The notes below the pieces were generated by a model. The model was not told where the DNA came from, made no database searches, and worked only from the letters and a program-made list of their open reading frames with translations. From Bacillus haynesii (GTDB lineage: Bacteria > Bacillota > Bacilli > Bacillales > Bacillaceae), in the NCBI RefSeq assembly GCF_001969855.1, contig NZ_MRBL01000005.1:186001-250000 (forward strand): 64,000 nt of DNA, read 5' to 3'. Made by a program: the position numbers and the translations under genes. Positions 19,982-28,635 of the stretch are shown here, piece after piece. How positions within the stretch are numbered: position 1 is the first letter of the stretch; every line of letters begins with the position of its first letter.

Positions 19982-20911
19982 TTAAGAAACGTGTTTGACC
20001 GGGTTTCCGGTCAGCATTTTCGGATGGACGATGGCGTCAAATTCGCCGTCAGCGGAAAGCGGTGATGTGCTGATGCCAATCAGGCATTTCGGCGCTTCAA
20101 TCACCTCTCTTTCCGTACAAATGAGCACATGATCCGGCTTTAAGCAGAGCAGAAACTGATGCTGATGGCCGACCCCGCGGTACGGAATCAGGCGGATCCG
20201 CCCGATATAAGGCAGTGTTTCATCAAGTTTCCCGACGGCATCAAGCGGGCTCATTTCCTTGATGATCACACTCGCCTCTTCTCCCAATACACCTTTCAAT
20301 TTTTCAATATTGACGATCATGACGGGCGTTTTTGTGATTGGGTCGTAGAGCTGGTTACCGGAGTCAATCAATCCGGTGAAATGAAGCGTATGTTCATCAA
20401 TGCCGGCCTCTAGGCGGACGCGTTCTTCGTATTGGATTTTCTTCGCTTCAGCATCTTCAAAACGCTTTTTTGAAAACAGCCATACAGCCGGAAAACCCAC
20501 ACCGACAAACAGCCAGCTGACGGGGTCTCCAAAACCGGACCAATTCGTCATAAAGACGCCGTTTTCCATGATCGAATCCGTTTCAAGCAAAGAATGCGCT
20601 CCGATAATCCCCCCTCCCATTAAAAAAGTGGCAAAATAAAAAGAAAACAAATTCTGCAAAAAAAATCGGAACCGCTTAAAACCAAATGTCACAAAAACGA
20701 TCGCAACTGAAAACGACAGTTTGCCTGCAGGATGAAGGACGTACGGCGAAAAAGGTGTAAACATAAACAGAACGATGCTTGACGCGACAAACGCCCCTAA
20801 GATCAGCCTCCGCTTTTTAACCCTTCGCTTTAAAATAAATGCGGTCATCATTAAAAGCAGCAAGTCAAAACAAAAGTTTAACAGCCATATCGCATCTAAA
20901 TAGATTTCCAC
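19982..20911 (-). CDS. spoIIGA: Sporulation sigma-E factor processing peptidase SpoIIGA
   Basis: This 309-residue membrane aspartic protease processes pro-SigE after a signal from the forespore protein SpoIIR. Five hydrophobic segments make up the N-terminal half; the C-terminal cytosolic half carries the catalytic Asp in GLIDSGNQLYDP near residue 183. The start is a GTG at 20911 with AAGGGG upstream. Length equals that of B. subtilis SpoIIGA. It is the first gene of the spoIIG operon. Confidence 0.97.
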   Translation of the reverse strand: MEIYLDAIWLLNFCFDLLLLMMTAFILKRRVKKRRLILGAFVASSIVLFMFTPFSPYVLHPAGKLSFSVAIVFVTFGFKRFRFFLQNLFSFYFATFLMGGGIIGAHSLLETDSIMENGVFMTNWSGFGDPVSWLFVGVGFPAVWLFSKKRFEDAEAKKIQYEERVRLEAGIDEHTLHFTGLIDSGNQLYDPITKTPVMIVNIEKLKGVLGEEASVIIKEMSPLDAVGKLDETLPYIGRIRLIPYRGVGHQHQFLLCLKPDHVLICTEREVIEAPKCLIGISTSPLSADGEFDAIVHPKMLTGNPVKHVS

Positions 20912-20956
20912 ATCCGTCCCCTTTCTGCGGCTCGATGACCTTAGTGTGTTTTCCTA

Positions 20957-20990
20957 AGTATAAATCAAGCCCAAAGGTAAAGTCTGTCAA
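20957..20990 (-). promoter_or_regulatory. spoIIG promoter with 22-bp spacer
   Basis: On the minus strand a perfect TTGACA (20985 to 20990) and TATACT (20957 to 20962) are 22 bp apart. This unusual spacing is the known property of the B. subtilis spoIIG promoter, which SigA polymerase uses only with phosphorylated Spo0A. Confidence 0.88.
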
Positions 20991-21035
20991 TTAATGTTGC
21001 GCAAATCGTACATTTTTTGAAGTTTTCGTACTGAA

Positions 21036-21044
21036 TTTGTCGAT
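21036..21044. promoter_or_regulatory. Possible Spo0A box upstream of spoIIG
   Basis: TTTGTCGAT on the plus strand (ATCGACAAA on the minus) matches the 0A box core TGTCGAA with one change and lies about 50 bp upstream of the -35 element, where B. subtilis spoIIG has its upstream Spo0A site. Confidence 0.6.
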
Positions 21045-21054
21045 CATAAAACGA

Positions 21055-21082
21055 AAAAGACGCTGCCATTAAAGACAGCGCC
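21055..21082 (-). terminator. bpr terminator
   Basis: On the minus strand GGCGCTGTC (21074 to 21082) pairs imperfectly with GGCAGCGTC (21059 to 21067) and is followed by TTTTTCG. It is ten bases downstream of the bpr stop codon. Confidence 0.85.
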
Positions 21083-21091
21083 TTTTCACCT

Positions 21092-24000
21092 TTATTTCAG
21101 CTTTTCATTGATGTACAGTTTGCCTTTTGCCGTTTGCCTCGTTTCATTGCCGTAATTATCCCGGACGATGACCTCGATTTCCGCTCCTTTTGCTTTTGCG
21201 GTTGAAGTCGCGGTCCAAAATCCTTCATATTTGCCTTTTGAGACTTCTCTGATCGGCAGCTCCGTTACATTTTGGGCGGCCGTTTTGAAATTGGTAAGCG
21301 GCATTCTGATCACAAAGACAGCATCCAAATCAGCGGCGCTTTCAAACTCGATTTTCACGGTTTCTCCCGTTTTGAGCTCGAGATCTTCGGCCGGTTTCAA
21401 ACCGGTGATTTGCGGCGCTTCAAAGTTGACATCTACCGTGATTTTTTTGGTCGTTTTGTTGCCTGCCGCATCTGCTGCCGTTACTTTGATTTCATTTTTG
21501 CCGTTGTCAAGCATAATCCTCGCAGAATATTCGCCATTGTCAACAGCCGCTTTTTTGCCGTTTACATGAACCGATTCTAAGTGGTCGTCTGATACTGTTC
21601 CTTTCACAGTGACGGTCTCTTTATTGAGATTTGAGCCGCTTTCTGGCGTGTCGATGGTAAGCTTCGGTTTTTTCTGGTCAAGGACGATCCGGACCGGTTC
21701 TGAAGCATCCGTCGATCCGGAAGCCGATGACGATTTTGCGGTGATCACATTTTCCCCTTTATTCAACGGAATCTCTATTGAGAAAGTGCCGTCTGCCGCC
21801 GTTTCCGCTGTTCCGGCTGCTTCATCCCCGTTAAAGAGATGAACGGTCGTGTTCGGAGACGATGTTCCTTCGATGACAGCGTTCTTTTTGTTGGTGATGA
21901 ATCCGTCTTTAGGAGACGTGATCACAGGCACCGCCAATTCATAGTCGACCAAAGCGCGGATCATAAAGTTGCCTTGGTCTGATGGCGCTTTTGACCATGA
22001 GCCGTCCGTATACTGCCAGTTGCGGCCGGAATATTCCCCGTCTTCGTCTGTAGCAAGTCCAGGTGAGTTGGCCAGATCTTCTGTCTGGACGTACACGAGG
22101 TAAAAGTCTTTTCCGACGATGATGGCTTCGTCACCCAAATCAACGGTCGTCCATTCACCTGTGCGGAGCGCTTCAGCCTTGAACGGGCCGGCGATTTTTT
22201 TGCCCGGAGAGCCTTTTTCACCCGAAGCATCGTAGACTTCGACTGCAAAATCAGTGCCGCCCGGATCAGGGAATTCTGTATCCCAGAATTTGAACAAACC
22301 GCCTTTCAGCATGGCTTTTTCCTGCCCGTTTTCAAGCGTCATTTTAACGGCCAGCCCGTTGCCGGATTCATAGAAAGCCCAGGCGTTTTCCCCGGTTCCG
22401 TCGTCATAGCCTATTTCCCCCGGATAGCCGATGAAAGGATCGAGCTCGATATCTTTCGAGACATCTCCTTTTAAATCAACGGAAAACTCGCTGCTGTAAT
22501 ATCCGTTTGCAGAGACTTTTACCGTATACGAGCCGTCATAGGCCGTTAATGAATAGTTCCCGTCGTCGTCCGTCTGAACTGGTTTTACAGATGCATCTTC
22601 AACGATATACAGCTTTGCGTGTCGGACAGGTTCACCCGTTTTTTTATTTTTTATCGTTCCGGTGAGCGTCCCTTTCTTCAGTTCTTTTAAGACAAAGTCT
22701 GCCGTCGTTGTCTTGTTTGCCTCAATTTTTACGGTTTGGGCATTCGATTCATATCCGTACGCTTCTGCTTTCAGCGTATAGGTTCCAGGTGCATGAGCCA
22801 AACTGTATGCGCCTGTTGCCTGGTTGGAATATGTCGACTTGCCCGTCTCCTGCACGCTGACCTGAGCCCGCACCGGAAGAGCCGCAGGAGCTGCTTTTTG
22901 CGTCTCAGGATGTTCTTGAACGGCTTCTGCCGGTTTTGCTTTTTTCGGATCAATCGTTTGTTTCTTCGTTTTCTTATCCTTTATTTTGGCCGGCTGTTTT
23001 TCAACGCCCAGTCGTTTTTTCGTACCAGCGCTCTTCACTTCCTTCACAAGCGCTACATCATCGATATACAGCCCGTCACCCTCAATGCTGTCGTCAGATT
23101 GAAGGTTGAACATAATCTTAATGGTCTGTCCCCCGTATTCCGACAAATCGATCTGTCCGTCTTTCCATTCTGACGTCCTGCCGCTGTACTCAGCAGCCTG
23201 GATCCATTCATCTTTCCCTTCAGGCTGTACGTAAACGAAGCCGTAATCAAAGTCCTCCTCAATATCGTGCCAGTATTTGTATGTGAGATAAAGCTTTTGA
23301 TTTTTTGGAACGCTGACAGGAGGCATGAGAAGATTCATATTGGCCGAACTTTCATACGGCCCTGTCAGATTTGTTGCGAATACGTTTTTTCCCGATGCTG
23401 CGGCATTCGGGCCTGACTGAGGAATTCCTCGCTCCCATGAATTCTTCACGCCTGATGTGATCCAGCCGTTGGCGGAATTCTCGAAATCTTGTTTATACCC
23501 TGTTGTCACAGCCGGGGAAATCGGGATTTCGTACACTTTGGATTCCGTTTTGTTTCCTCCGAAGTCAGTGACAATCCACTTGTAGGAAAGGACTTTTCCT
23601 TCAGAAACGGATAAGGCTGCCTCGTATGTTCCTTTTTTATAATCGCCGGAAGTTTGTTTGGCAGCGATCGTCTCCCAATCGGAAGCATCCGTTTTATAGC
23701 TCAATTTGACCGATATGATGCTGACATCGTCTTCCACATCAACTGTAAGAGGCGTTTCCGAGCCTGAGAAAATTTCATTGATTTCTTGATGGTTTAAGAC
23801 CGGCGGATTTTTGTCTTCGCCTTCTTTTCCGACTTGTCCTTCCGCTCTGCCCAACCCGTCTGTGACAGCGGACACCGCATCAAACACGTTCACGAGCCCG
23901 TGGCCGTATCCGTTGTTCGGCGATTCGGTAAATTTGCTGTCTGTGAGCGGTGTTGCAGTTTCCATCAATATCTTTTCGGTCTCATCAACGGTGATCGACG

Positions 24001-25390
24001 AATCGGCTTGTTTGATAAGAGCTGCGGCTGCTGCGACATGCGGTCCTGCCATTGAAGTGCCGTCCCAGCCGTCTTGATAGCCGCTTCCAGGCACAGAAGA
24101 GCGAATGTTGACACCAGGTGCTGTTATTTCAGGCTTGGTCTCATCATACGGGGAAGGACCTTGAAGTGAAAAATCGGCTAAGCGATTATCGATGTCTGTC
24201 GCTCCGGTCGCGAACGCTTCGGGGTAGTTTGCCGGATTGGCAATCGAAGCAGGTCCTCCCGGATTGGTGAAATCGGCGTTCCCCGCAGAGAACTCAGGGA
24301 AGATGCCGGCAGCACGCCACGCTTTTACGATATCCCTGTAAAACTCATCAATCCCGGCTCCCCCTGACCACGAGTTATTGACAACATCCGGAGCCATTTC
24401 AGGGTGCGGGTTGCCGTCTTTATCTTTCGGCGCCAAAATCCATTCACCCGCCGCAAGAAGGTCTTCGTCCGTTCCGCCGTCATCTGAAAAAGCTTTCACG
24501 GCAATCCACTTCGCTCCCGGCGCCACACCGATTTGGTTTTGACCGTCAGGCTCAGAGCCGACCATCGTCCCGGTTACATGCGTGCCGTGCTCCAGATCGT
24601 CAAACGGTTCAGAAGCGCCTGACACCGCATCATACCAGCTGAATTCGTGATTAGGCTGATCAGGCTGCTGCGGGTCATATCCGCGGTATTTTTCTTTTAA
24701 GGCTGGGTGATCCCACTGCACGCCCGTATCAATCGACGCGACAACCGTGCCCGTTCCGTCATATCCCATTTTCCAGGATTTGGGTGCGTCGACTCGATTG
24801 ATATTCCATTCGATTTCTTTTTCATCCTTAGCTGCTGATTTTTTCACAGACTGTTTAGCCGGTTTGATCAGCTGCCTTTTTTCGTTCGGGAGCACTTTCT
24901 CTACTTCCGGAAAAGCCGCTACTTGTTCCATAACCTCTTTCGTCGCATGGACGGCCATCCCGTTAACAATATAATAGGATCGGATTTTTTTTACATTCCC
25001 CTGTTTTTCCTGCTTTTTTAAATAACGTTTTAGATCACTTTGTGTCTCATCCGCTTTGACTCTTAAAGCGGAGACAACAGCCGAGCGCTTTTGATATTCT
25101 GTTTTAGCCGCGCTCAGCGATTTTTTCTTTGCATTCTTTTCCGCCTGCTTGGCCACTTTTGGTGTATCGACTTGATCTTTCAGTTTAATCAAAAATGTGA
25201 CTTGATCTTCTTTTTTGAACTGTTTGACAAGAGATTTCGAAATTTTTTCCTTACCTGCAGCTGCTTGTTCTTTCATGGAAGTAAGCGCAGGCTTTGCCGC
25301 GGCATCTGAAACGGCGGGCATGAACAGCGAGCCGATTAATAAACCGCTTAAAATGGTGGAAAACGCCTTTTTTCTCAGCTTTCTTTTCAA
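21092..25390 (-). CDS. bpr: Bacillopeptidase F (S8 family extracellular serine protease)
   Basis: This 1432-residue secreted protease has a signal peptide (about residues 1 to 31, ending in SDAAA), an I9-type inhibitor propeptide, and a subtilisin-like domain with the triad in VVASIDTGVQWDHPAL (near 218), DLEHGTHVTGTMVG (near 270) and DGTSMAGPHVAAAAAL (near 450). After it comes a long C-terminal region: a MAM/jellyroll-like segment, two carboxypeptidase-regulatory-like beta domains (TYTLKAEAYGYESN, SYTVKVSANGYYSS) and several bacterial Ig-like modules. The total is within one residue of B. subtilis Bpr, which is trimmed at both ends. The start is TTG with GGGGG ahead. A shorter paralogue lies directly upstream. 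Confidence 0.95.
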   Translation of the reverse strand: MKRKLRKKAFSTILSGLLIGSLFMPAVSDAAAKPALTSMKEQAAAGKEKISKSLVKQFKKEDQVTFLIKLKDQVDTPKVAKQAEKNAKKKSLSAAKTEYQKRSAVVSALRVKADETQSDLKRYLKKQEKQGNVKKIRSYYIVNGMAVHATKEVMEQVAAFPEVEKVLPNEKRQLIKPAKQSVKKSAAKDEKEIEWNINRVDAPKSWKMGYDGTGTVVASIDTGVQWDHPALKEKYRGYDPQQPDQPNHEFSWYDAVSGASEPFDDLEHGTHVTGTMVGSEPDGQNQIGVAPGAKWIAVKAFSDDGGTDEDLLAAGEWILAPKDKDGNPHPEMAPDVVNNSWSGGAGIDEFYRDIVKAWRAAGIFPEFSAGNADFTNPGGPASIANPANYPEAFATGATDIDNRLADFSLQGPSPYDETKPEITAPGVNIRSSVPGSGYQDGWDGTSMAGPHVAAAAALIKQADSSITVDETEKILMETATPLTDSKFTESPNNGYGHGLVNVFDAVSAVTDGLGRAEGQVGKEGEDKNPPVLNHQEINEIFSGSETPLTVDVEDDVSIISVKLSYKTDASDWETIAAKQTSGDYKKGTYEAALSVSEGKVLSYKWIVTDFGGNKTESKVYEIPISPAVTTGYKQDFENSANGWITSGVKNSWERGIPQSGPNAAASGKNVFATNLTGPYESSANMNLLMPPVSVPKNQKLYLTYKYWHDIEEDFDYGFVYVQPEGKDEWIQAAEYSGRTSEWKDGQIDLSEYGGQTIKIMFNLQSDDSIEGDGLYIDDVALVKEVKSAGTKKRLGVEKQPAKIKDKKTKKQTIDPKKAKPAEAVQEHPETQKAAPAALPVRAQVSVQETGKSTYSNQATGAYSLAHAPGTYTLKAEAYGYESNAQTVKIEANKTTTADFVLKELKKGTLTGTIKNKKTGEPVRHAKLYIVEDASVKPVQTDDDGNYSLTAYDGSYTVKVSANGYYSSEFSVDLKGDVSKDIELDPFIGYPGEIGYDDGTGENAWAFYESGNGLAVKMTLENGQEKAMLKGGLFKFWDTEFPDPGGTDFAVEVYDASGEKGSPGKKIAGPFKAEALRTGEWTTVDLGDEAIIVGKDFYLVYVQTEDLANSPGLATDEDGEYSGRNWQYTDGSWSKAPSDQGNFMIRALVDYELAVPVITSPKDGFITNKKNAVIEGTSSPNTTVHLFNGDEAAGTAETAADGTFSIEIPLNKGENVITAKSSSASGSTDASEPVRIVLDQKKPKLTIDTPESGSNLNKETVTVKGTVSDDHLESVHVNGKKAAVDNGEYSARIMLDNGKNEIKVTAADAAGNKTTKKITVDVNFEAPQITGLKPAEDLELKTGETVKIEFESAADLDAVFVIRMPLTNFKTAAQNVTELPIREVSKGKYEGFWTATSTAKAKGAEIEVIVRDNYGNETRQTAKGKLYINEKLK

Positions 25391-25501
25391 ATGAACATCC
25401 CCCTTTTTTATGAAATTGGCTGGATTTGTCCGTCCTCCCCTCCTTGTGGATGCCTTGTCTGACTTTGATGTAACTTAAATATAGTAAAAACTGGTTAATT
25501 T

Positions 25502-25523
25502 TTTTGTCGGTATTTGTCAAGGT
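25502..25523 (-). promoter_or_regulatory. Conserved motif in the bpr upstream region
   Basis: Minus-strand TTGACAAATACCGACAAA resembles ATGACAAAATACGACAAT at about the same distance (105 to 130 bp) upstream of the paralogous protease gene. On the plus strand both contain TTGTCG and TTTGTCA, similar to 0A-box cores. A regulator site or part of a promoter is likely; which one cannot be told by eye. Confidence 0.4.
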
Positions 25524-25540
25524 CATGTTTAAAATTAGAT

Positions 25541-25576
25541 AAAAAAAGGACAAAACCTTTAAGCGGTTTTGTCCTT
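25541..25576 (-). terminator. Terminator of the short S8 protease gene
   Basis: On the minus strand AAGGACAAAACC (25565 to 25576) pairs perfectly with GGTTTTGTCCTT (25547 to 25558), followed by seven U. It lies six bases after the stop codon and separates the gene from bpr. Confidence 0.95.
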
Positions 25577-25581
25577 TTTTA

Positions 25582-27090
25582 TCATTTAGTTTTTTTAGCT
25601 GCGTCAAAAGCTTTTAAAGCGTTGACCAAGCCGTATCCGTAGCCGTTATTCGGCGATTTTTTAAACGTTTTGTCAGTCAGAGGCGTCGCCGTATTCAGCA
25701 GGATGCGCTCGATTTCATCGACTGTGAGGTCCGGATTGGCTTCCCTCATTAAAGCGACGATGCCGGATACATGCGGGGTTGCCATCGATGTTCCGTCTAT
25801 TGCAGCATACTTGTGTCCCGGATAAGCAGAGCGGATGCTGACGCCCGGGGCGGAAAGATCGGGCTTGATTTCGCCATATGGTGAAGGCCCTTGCAATGAA
25901 AAGTCGGCTAACGCGTTTGTGCTGTCAACTGCGCCTATCGCGAAAGATTGCGGATAGTTGGACGGGTTTTCAACTGAACCCGGTCCGCCCGGTTCGAATT
26001 TGCTGACATTGCCTGCTGCGAATGCAGGAAAGATATCAGCTGCCCGCCAAGCTTTGACAATATCCAAATACCATTCATTGAGTCCGCGTTCCCCTGCCCA
26101 AGAGTTGTTGACGACATCTGGAGCCTTTTCAGGGTGCGCTTTTCCTTTCGCATCTTTCGGGGCCAAAATCCATTCTCCTGCAGCCAAAAGGGATTTTTCA
26201 TCTCCGCCGTCCTCTGAAAAGGCCTTGACAGCAATCCATTTCGCTGTCGGCGCGACACCGATCTGGTTTTTGCCGCCGGCTTCTGAGCCGACCATTGTGC
26301 CTGTCACATGTGTGCCGTGGCCCAAGTCGTCATATGGCGTTTTCTTATTACTTACCGCATCAAACCAGTTGAACTCATTGTCGGGACTGTTCGGTTTAGA
26401 AGGGTTGTAGCCCCTGTACTTTGTTTTCAATGCCGGATGATCCCACTCAACGCCGGTGTCAATCGAAGCGACGACGGCTCCTTTGCCTTTATAGCGCTTT
26501 TTCCAGACATCCGGCGCATGAACCTGCTGAATGTTGGAAGCAGGGGTGCGATCCGCGGATGTTTTCGATTCTACCGTAGGTTTTTCGGTGTTGCCCAGCT
26601 TAATTTTTTGATTGGGCAGCACCTTTTCAACCTCCGGAAATGAAGCCGCTTTTTCCATAACATCCTTTGTTGCCGTCACGGCGATGCCGTTTACAATATA
26701 GAAAGATTCCACTCGCTTAGCTGTTCCTTTTTTCTCTTCTTTTTCCAAAAACGATTTTAAGTCTTTTTGCGTTCTCTCAGCTTTTGTACGCAGGGAAGTC
26801 AGCACGGCTGAACGTTTGATTTCTTTTACTTTTTTCACTGTCATAACGCTTGCTTTCGCCCGGTTTTCAGCTGCTGTTGCCGCTTGCTGAAGATTCGCCT
26901 GGTTTTTCATTTTAATTAAAAAAGTCACTTTATCTTCTTTCTCAAAACGTTTGTAAAGAGCGCTTGATATTTTGCTTTCTTCCTTGGTCTTCGCTGCCGT
27001 GCCTGTTTCAGCCTGCACGGTCACCGGAGCGAGAAGTGAACCGATGAGTGCAGCGCACATGAATGTGCGGAATAATGGCTTTTTCTTCAC
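25582..27090 (-). CDS. S8 family serine protease, short paralogue of bacillopeptidase F
   Basis: This 502-residue protein corresponds to the first third of Bpr. It has a signal peptide (VKKKPLFRTFMCAALIGSLL, cleavage near VQAETG), an I9-type propeptide (KVTFLIKMKNQA ... IVNGIAVTATKDVMEKAA) and a complete catalytic domain: Asp in VVASIDTGVEWDHPAL, His in DDLGHGTHVTGTMVG and Ser in AIDGTSMATPHVSGI. It ends at the point where Bpr continues into its long C-terminal region. I used the GTG at 27090 because AAAGGAGG stands seven bases before it. The pair looks like a tandem duplication followed by loss of the C-terminal domains (inference). I know no counterpart at this place in B. subtilis 168. Confidence 0.93.
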   Translation of the reverse strand: MKKKPLFRTFMCAALIGSLLAPVTVQAETGTAAKTKEESKISSALYKRFEKEDKVTFLIKMKNQANLQQAATAAENRAKASVMTVKKVKEIKRSAVLTSLRTKAERTQKDLKSFLEKEEKKGTAKRVESFYIVNGIAVTATKDVMEKAASFPEVEKVLPNQKIKLGNTEKPTVESKTSADRTPASNIQQVHAPDVWKKRYKGKGAVVASIDTGVEWDHPALKTKYRGYNPSKPNSPDNEFNWFDAVSNKKTPYDDLGHGTHVTGTMVGSEAGGKNQIGVAPTAKWIAVKAFSEDGGDEKSLLAAGEWILAPKDAKGKAHPEKAPDVVNNSWAGERGLNEWYLDIVKAWRAADIFPAFAAGNVSKFEPGGPGSVENPSNYPQSFAIGAVDSTNALADFSLQGPSPYGEIKPDLSAPGVSIRSAYPGHKYAAIDGTSMATPHVSGIVALMREANPDLTVDEIERILLNTATPLTDKTFKKSPNNGYGYGLVNALKAFDAAKKTK

Positions 27091-27412
27091 ATGAGATCCT
27101 CCTTTAAGCAATAGCAAATATAGTCGTTTCTTGCGTTTCTTTGTCTAGAAACAGAAACTATTAATAATGGTAAAAGAAAAGACTTATAGATATTGTCGTA
27201 TTTTGTCATTTTTCCTTTATCGGTTTCAAATTCGTTCTATTTACATATGACTTGTTCACCGTTTATAGTTCGGCCAGATGACAAGACAAAAGGAAAATCC
27301 GTATATCCGGGATAAAAGAGAGAGATTAGATGCGAGGCTTTTGAGGGAGCTGCTTCCATCAGGATGACAATTGATGCTTTTGGAGGAGGATCTGCGGCTA
27401 GGTCCAGGGTAT
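27091..27412. other. Intergenic region between ftsZ and the short protease gene
   Basis: About 320 bases without a credible gene. The half next to the protease gene holds the motif ATGACAAAATACGACAAT (27193 to 27210, minus strand) shared with bpr, and must contain the promoter. The half next to ftsZ (27211 to 27412) shows no ORF, repeat or obvious promoter that I can support. Confidence 0.6.
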
Positions 27413-27442
27413 AAAAAAAGCCGCCGACTTATTGTCGGCAGC
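27413..27442 (-). terminator. ftsAZ terminator
   Basis: On the minus strand GCTGCCGAC (27434 to 27442) pairs with GTCGGCGGC (27420 to 27428), followed by seven U (27413 to 27419). It lies 23 bases after the ftsZ stop codon. Confidence 0.95.
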
Positions 27443-27464
27443 TTTCCAATGTATTGTAGACGTT

Positions 27465-28601
27465 TTAGCGTTTATTGCGGTTTCTTAAGAAAGTCGGGAT
27501 GTCAAGCGTATCCTCGGCAGGCTGAGATGGACTGCGGTGCGGCATGCTTGGCTCCTCGCGCTTCGGCTCCCGTTTCGGAGCAGGCTGATGATGATGCTGT
27601 TTTAAGCCTTGGTTTAAAGGTCTCTGCGGCTTTGTTGCATCTTGATCCTGTTCGATAAAGCCGGTCGCGATGACCGTAACGACGATTTCGTCTTTTAAGT
27701 TTTCATTGATGACAGATCCGAAGATCATGTTGACGTCCTGGTCAGATGCAGCTGCAACGATGTCTGCTGCTTCCTGAACTTCGTAAAGGCTTAAGTTGGT
27801 TCCGCCTGTAATGTTCATCAGCACGCCTTGGGCGCCGTCAATCGCCGTTTCAAGCAGCGGACTGGAAACAGCTTTTTTAGCGGCTTCTGCAGCGCGGTTC
27901 TCACCTGTCGCTACACCGATACCCATCAGTGCGGAACCTTTGTTGGACATGATCGTTTTGACGTCGGCAAAGTCAAGGTTGATCAGTCCAGGTGTTGCGA
28001 TCAGGTCTGAAATGCCCTGAACACCTTGGCGGAGAACGTTGTCCGCTTCGCGGAACGCTTCAAGCATCGGTGTGTTTTTATCGACGATTTCAAGAAGACG
28101 GTCATTCGGAATGACGATCAGGGTGTCGACGGCTTCCTTCATTGCTGAAATACCGCCTGCCGCCTGAAGCTGTCTTTTTCTTCCTTCAAAGGTAAACGGC
28201 CTTGTGACAACGCCGACAGTCAATGCGCCCAGGTCTTTTGCGATTTGTGCGATGACAGGTGCTGCGCCCGTTCCTGTTCCGCCGCCCATTCCGGCTGTGA
28301 CGAACACCATATCTGCACCTTTCAGCGCTTCTTCAATTTGTTCTTTGCTTTCCTCTGCGGCTTTTTTGCCGACTTCCGGATTGGCTCCGGCGCCGAGCCC
28401 GCGCGTCAGCTTCGCACCGATCTGCATTTTCGTTTCCGCTTTTGAAAGGTTAAGAGCCTGAGCATCCGTGTTGACTGCGATAAACTCGACTCCCTGAACG
28501 TCATTTTCGATCATCCGATTGACGGCATTGTTACCGCCGCCACCTACTCCTATTACTTTAATCGATGCTAAGCCGTCTATATTTGTTTCAAACTCTAACA
28601 T
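27465..28601 (-). CDS. ftsZ: Cell division GTPase FtsZ
   Basis: This 378-residue tubulin homologue forms the Z ring. The GTP-binding loop [18 protein letters not shown] lies near residue 105, NAVNRMI and the synergy loop [11 protein letters not shown] follow, and the protein ends in a variable linker rich in Gln, Pro and Lys and the conserved tail [12 protein letters not shown] that binds FtsA, SepF and others. The ATG has GGAGGATTTAGC in front, 34 nt after ftsA. Confidence 0.99.
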   Translation of the reverse strand: MLEFETNIDGLASIKVIGVGGGGNNAVNRMIENDVQGVEFIAVNTDAQALNLSKAETKMQIGAKLTRGLGAGANPEVGKKAAEESKEQIEEALKGADMVFVTAGMGGGTGTGAAPVIAQIAKDLGALTVGVVTRPFTFEGRKRQLQAAGGISAMKEAVDTLIVIPNDRLLEIVDKNTPMLEAFREADNVLRQGVQGISDLIATPGLINLDFADVKTIMSNKGSALMGIGVATGENRAAEAAKKAVSSPLLETAIDGAQGVLMNITGGTNLSLYEVQEAADIVAAASDQDVNMIFGSVINENLKDEIVVTVIATGFIEQDQDATKPQRPLNQGLKQHHHQPAPKREPKREEPSMPHRSPSQPAEDTLDIPTFLRNRNKR

Positions 28602-28635
28602 GCTAAATCCTCCTAATCCGTCGAATGACTAATCT

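Noticed and set aside
25391-25581. TTGACA at about 25518 with TATATT as a standard SigA promoter of bpr
   Set aside because: The distance between the two elements is about 31 bases, too long for one promoter; no other good pair was found.
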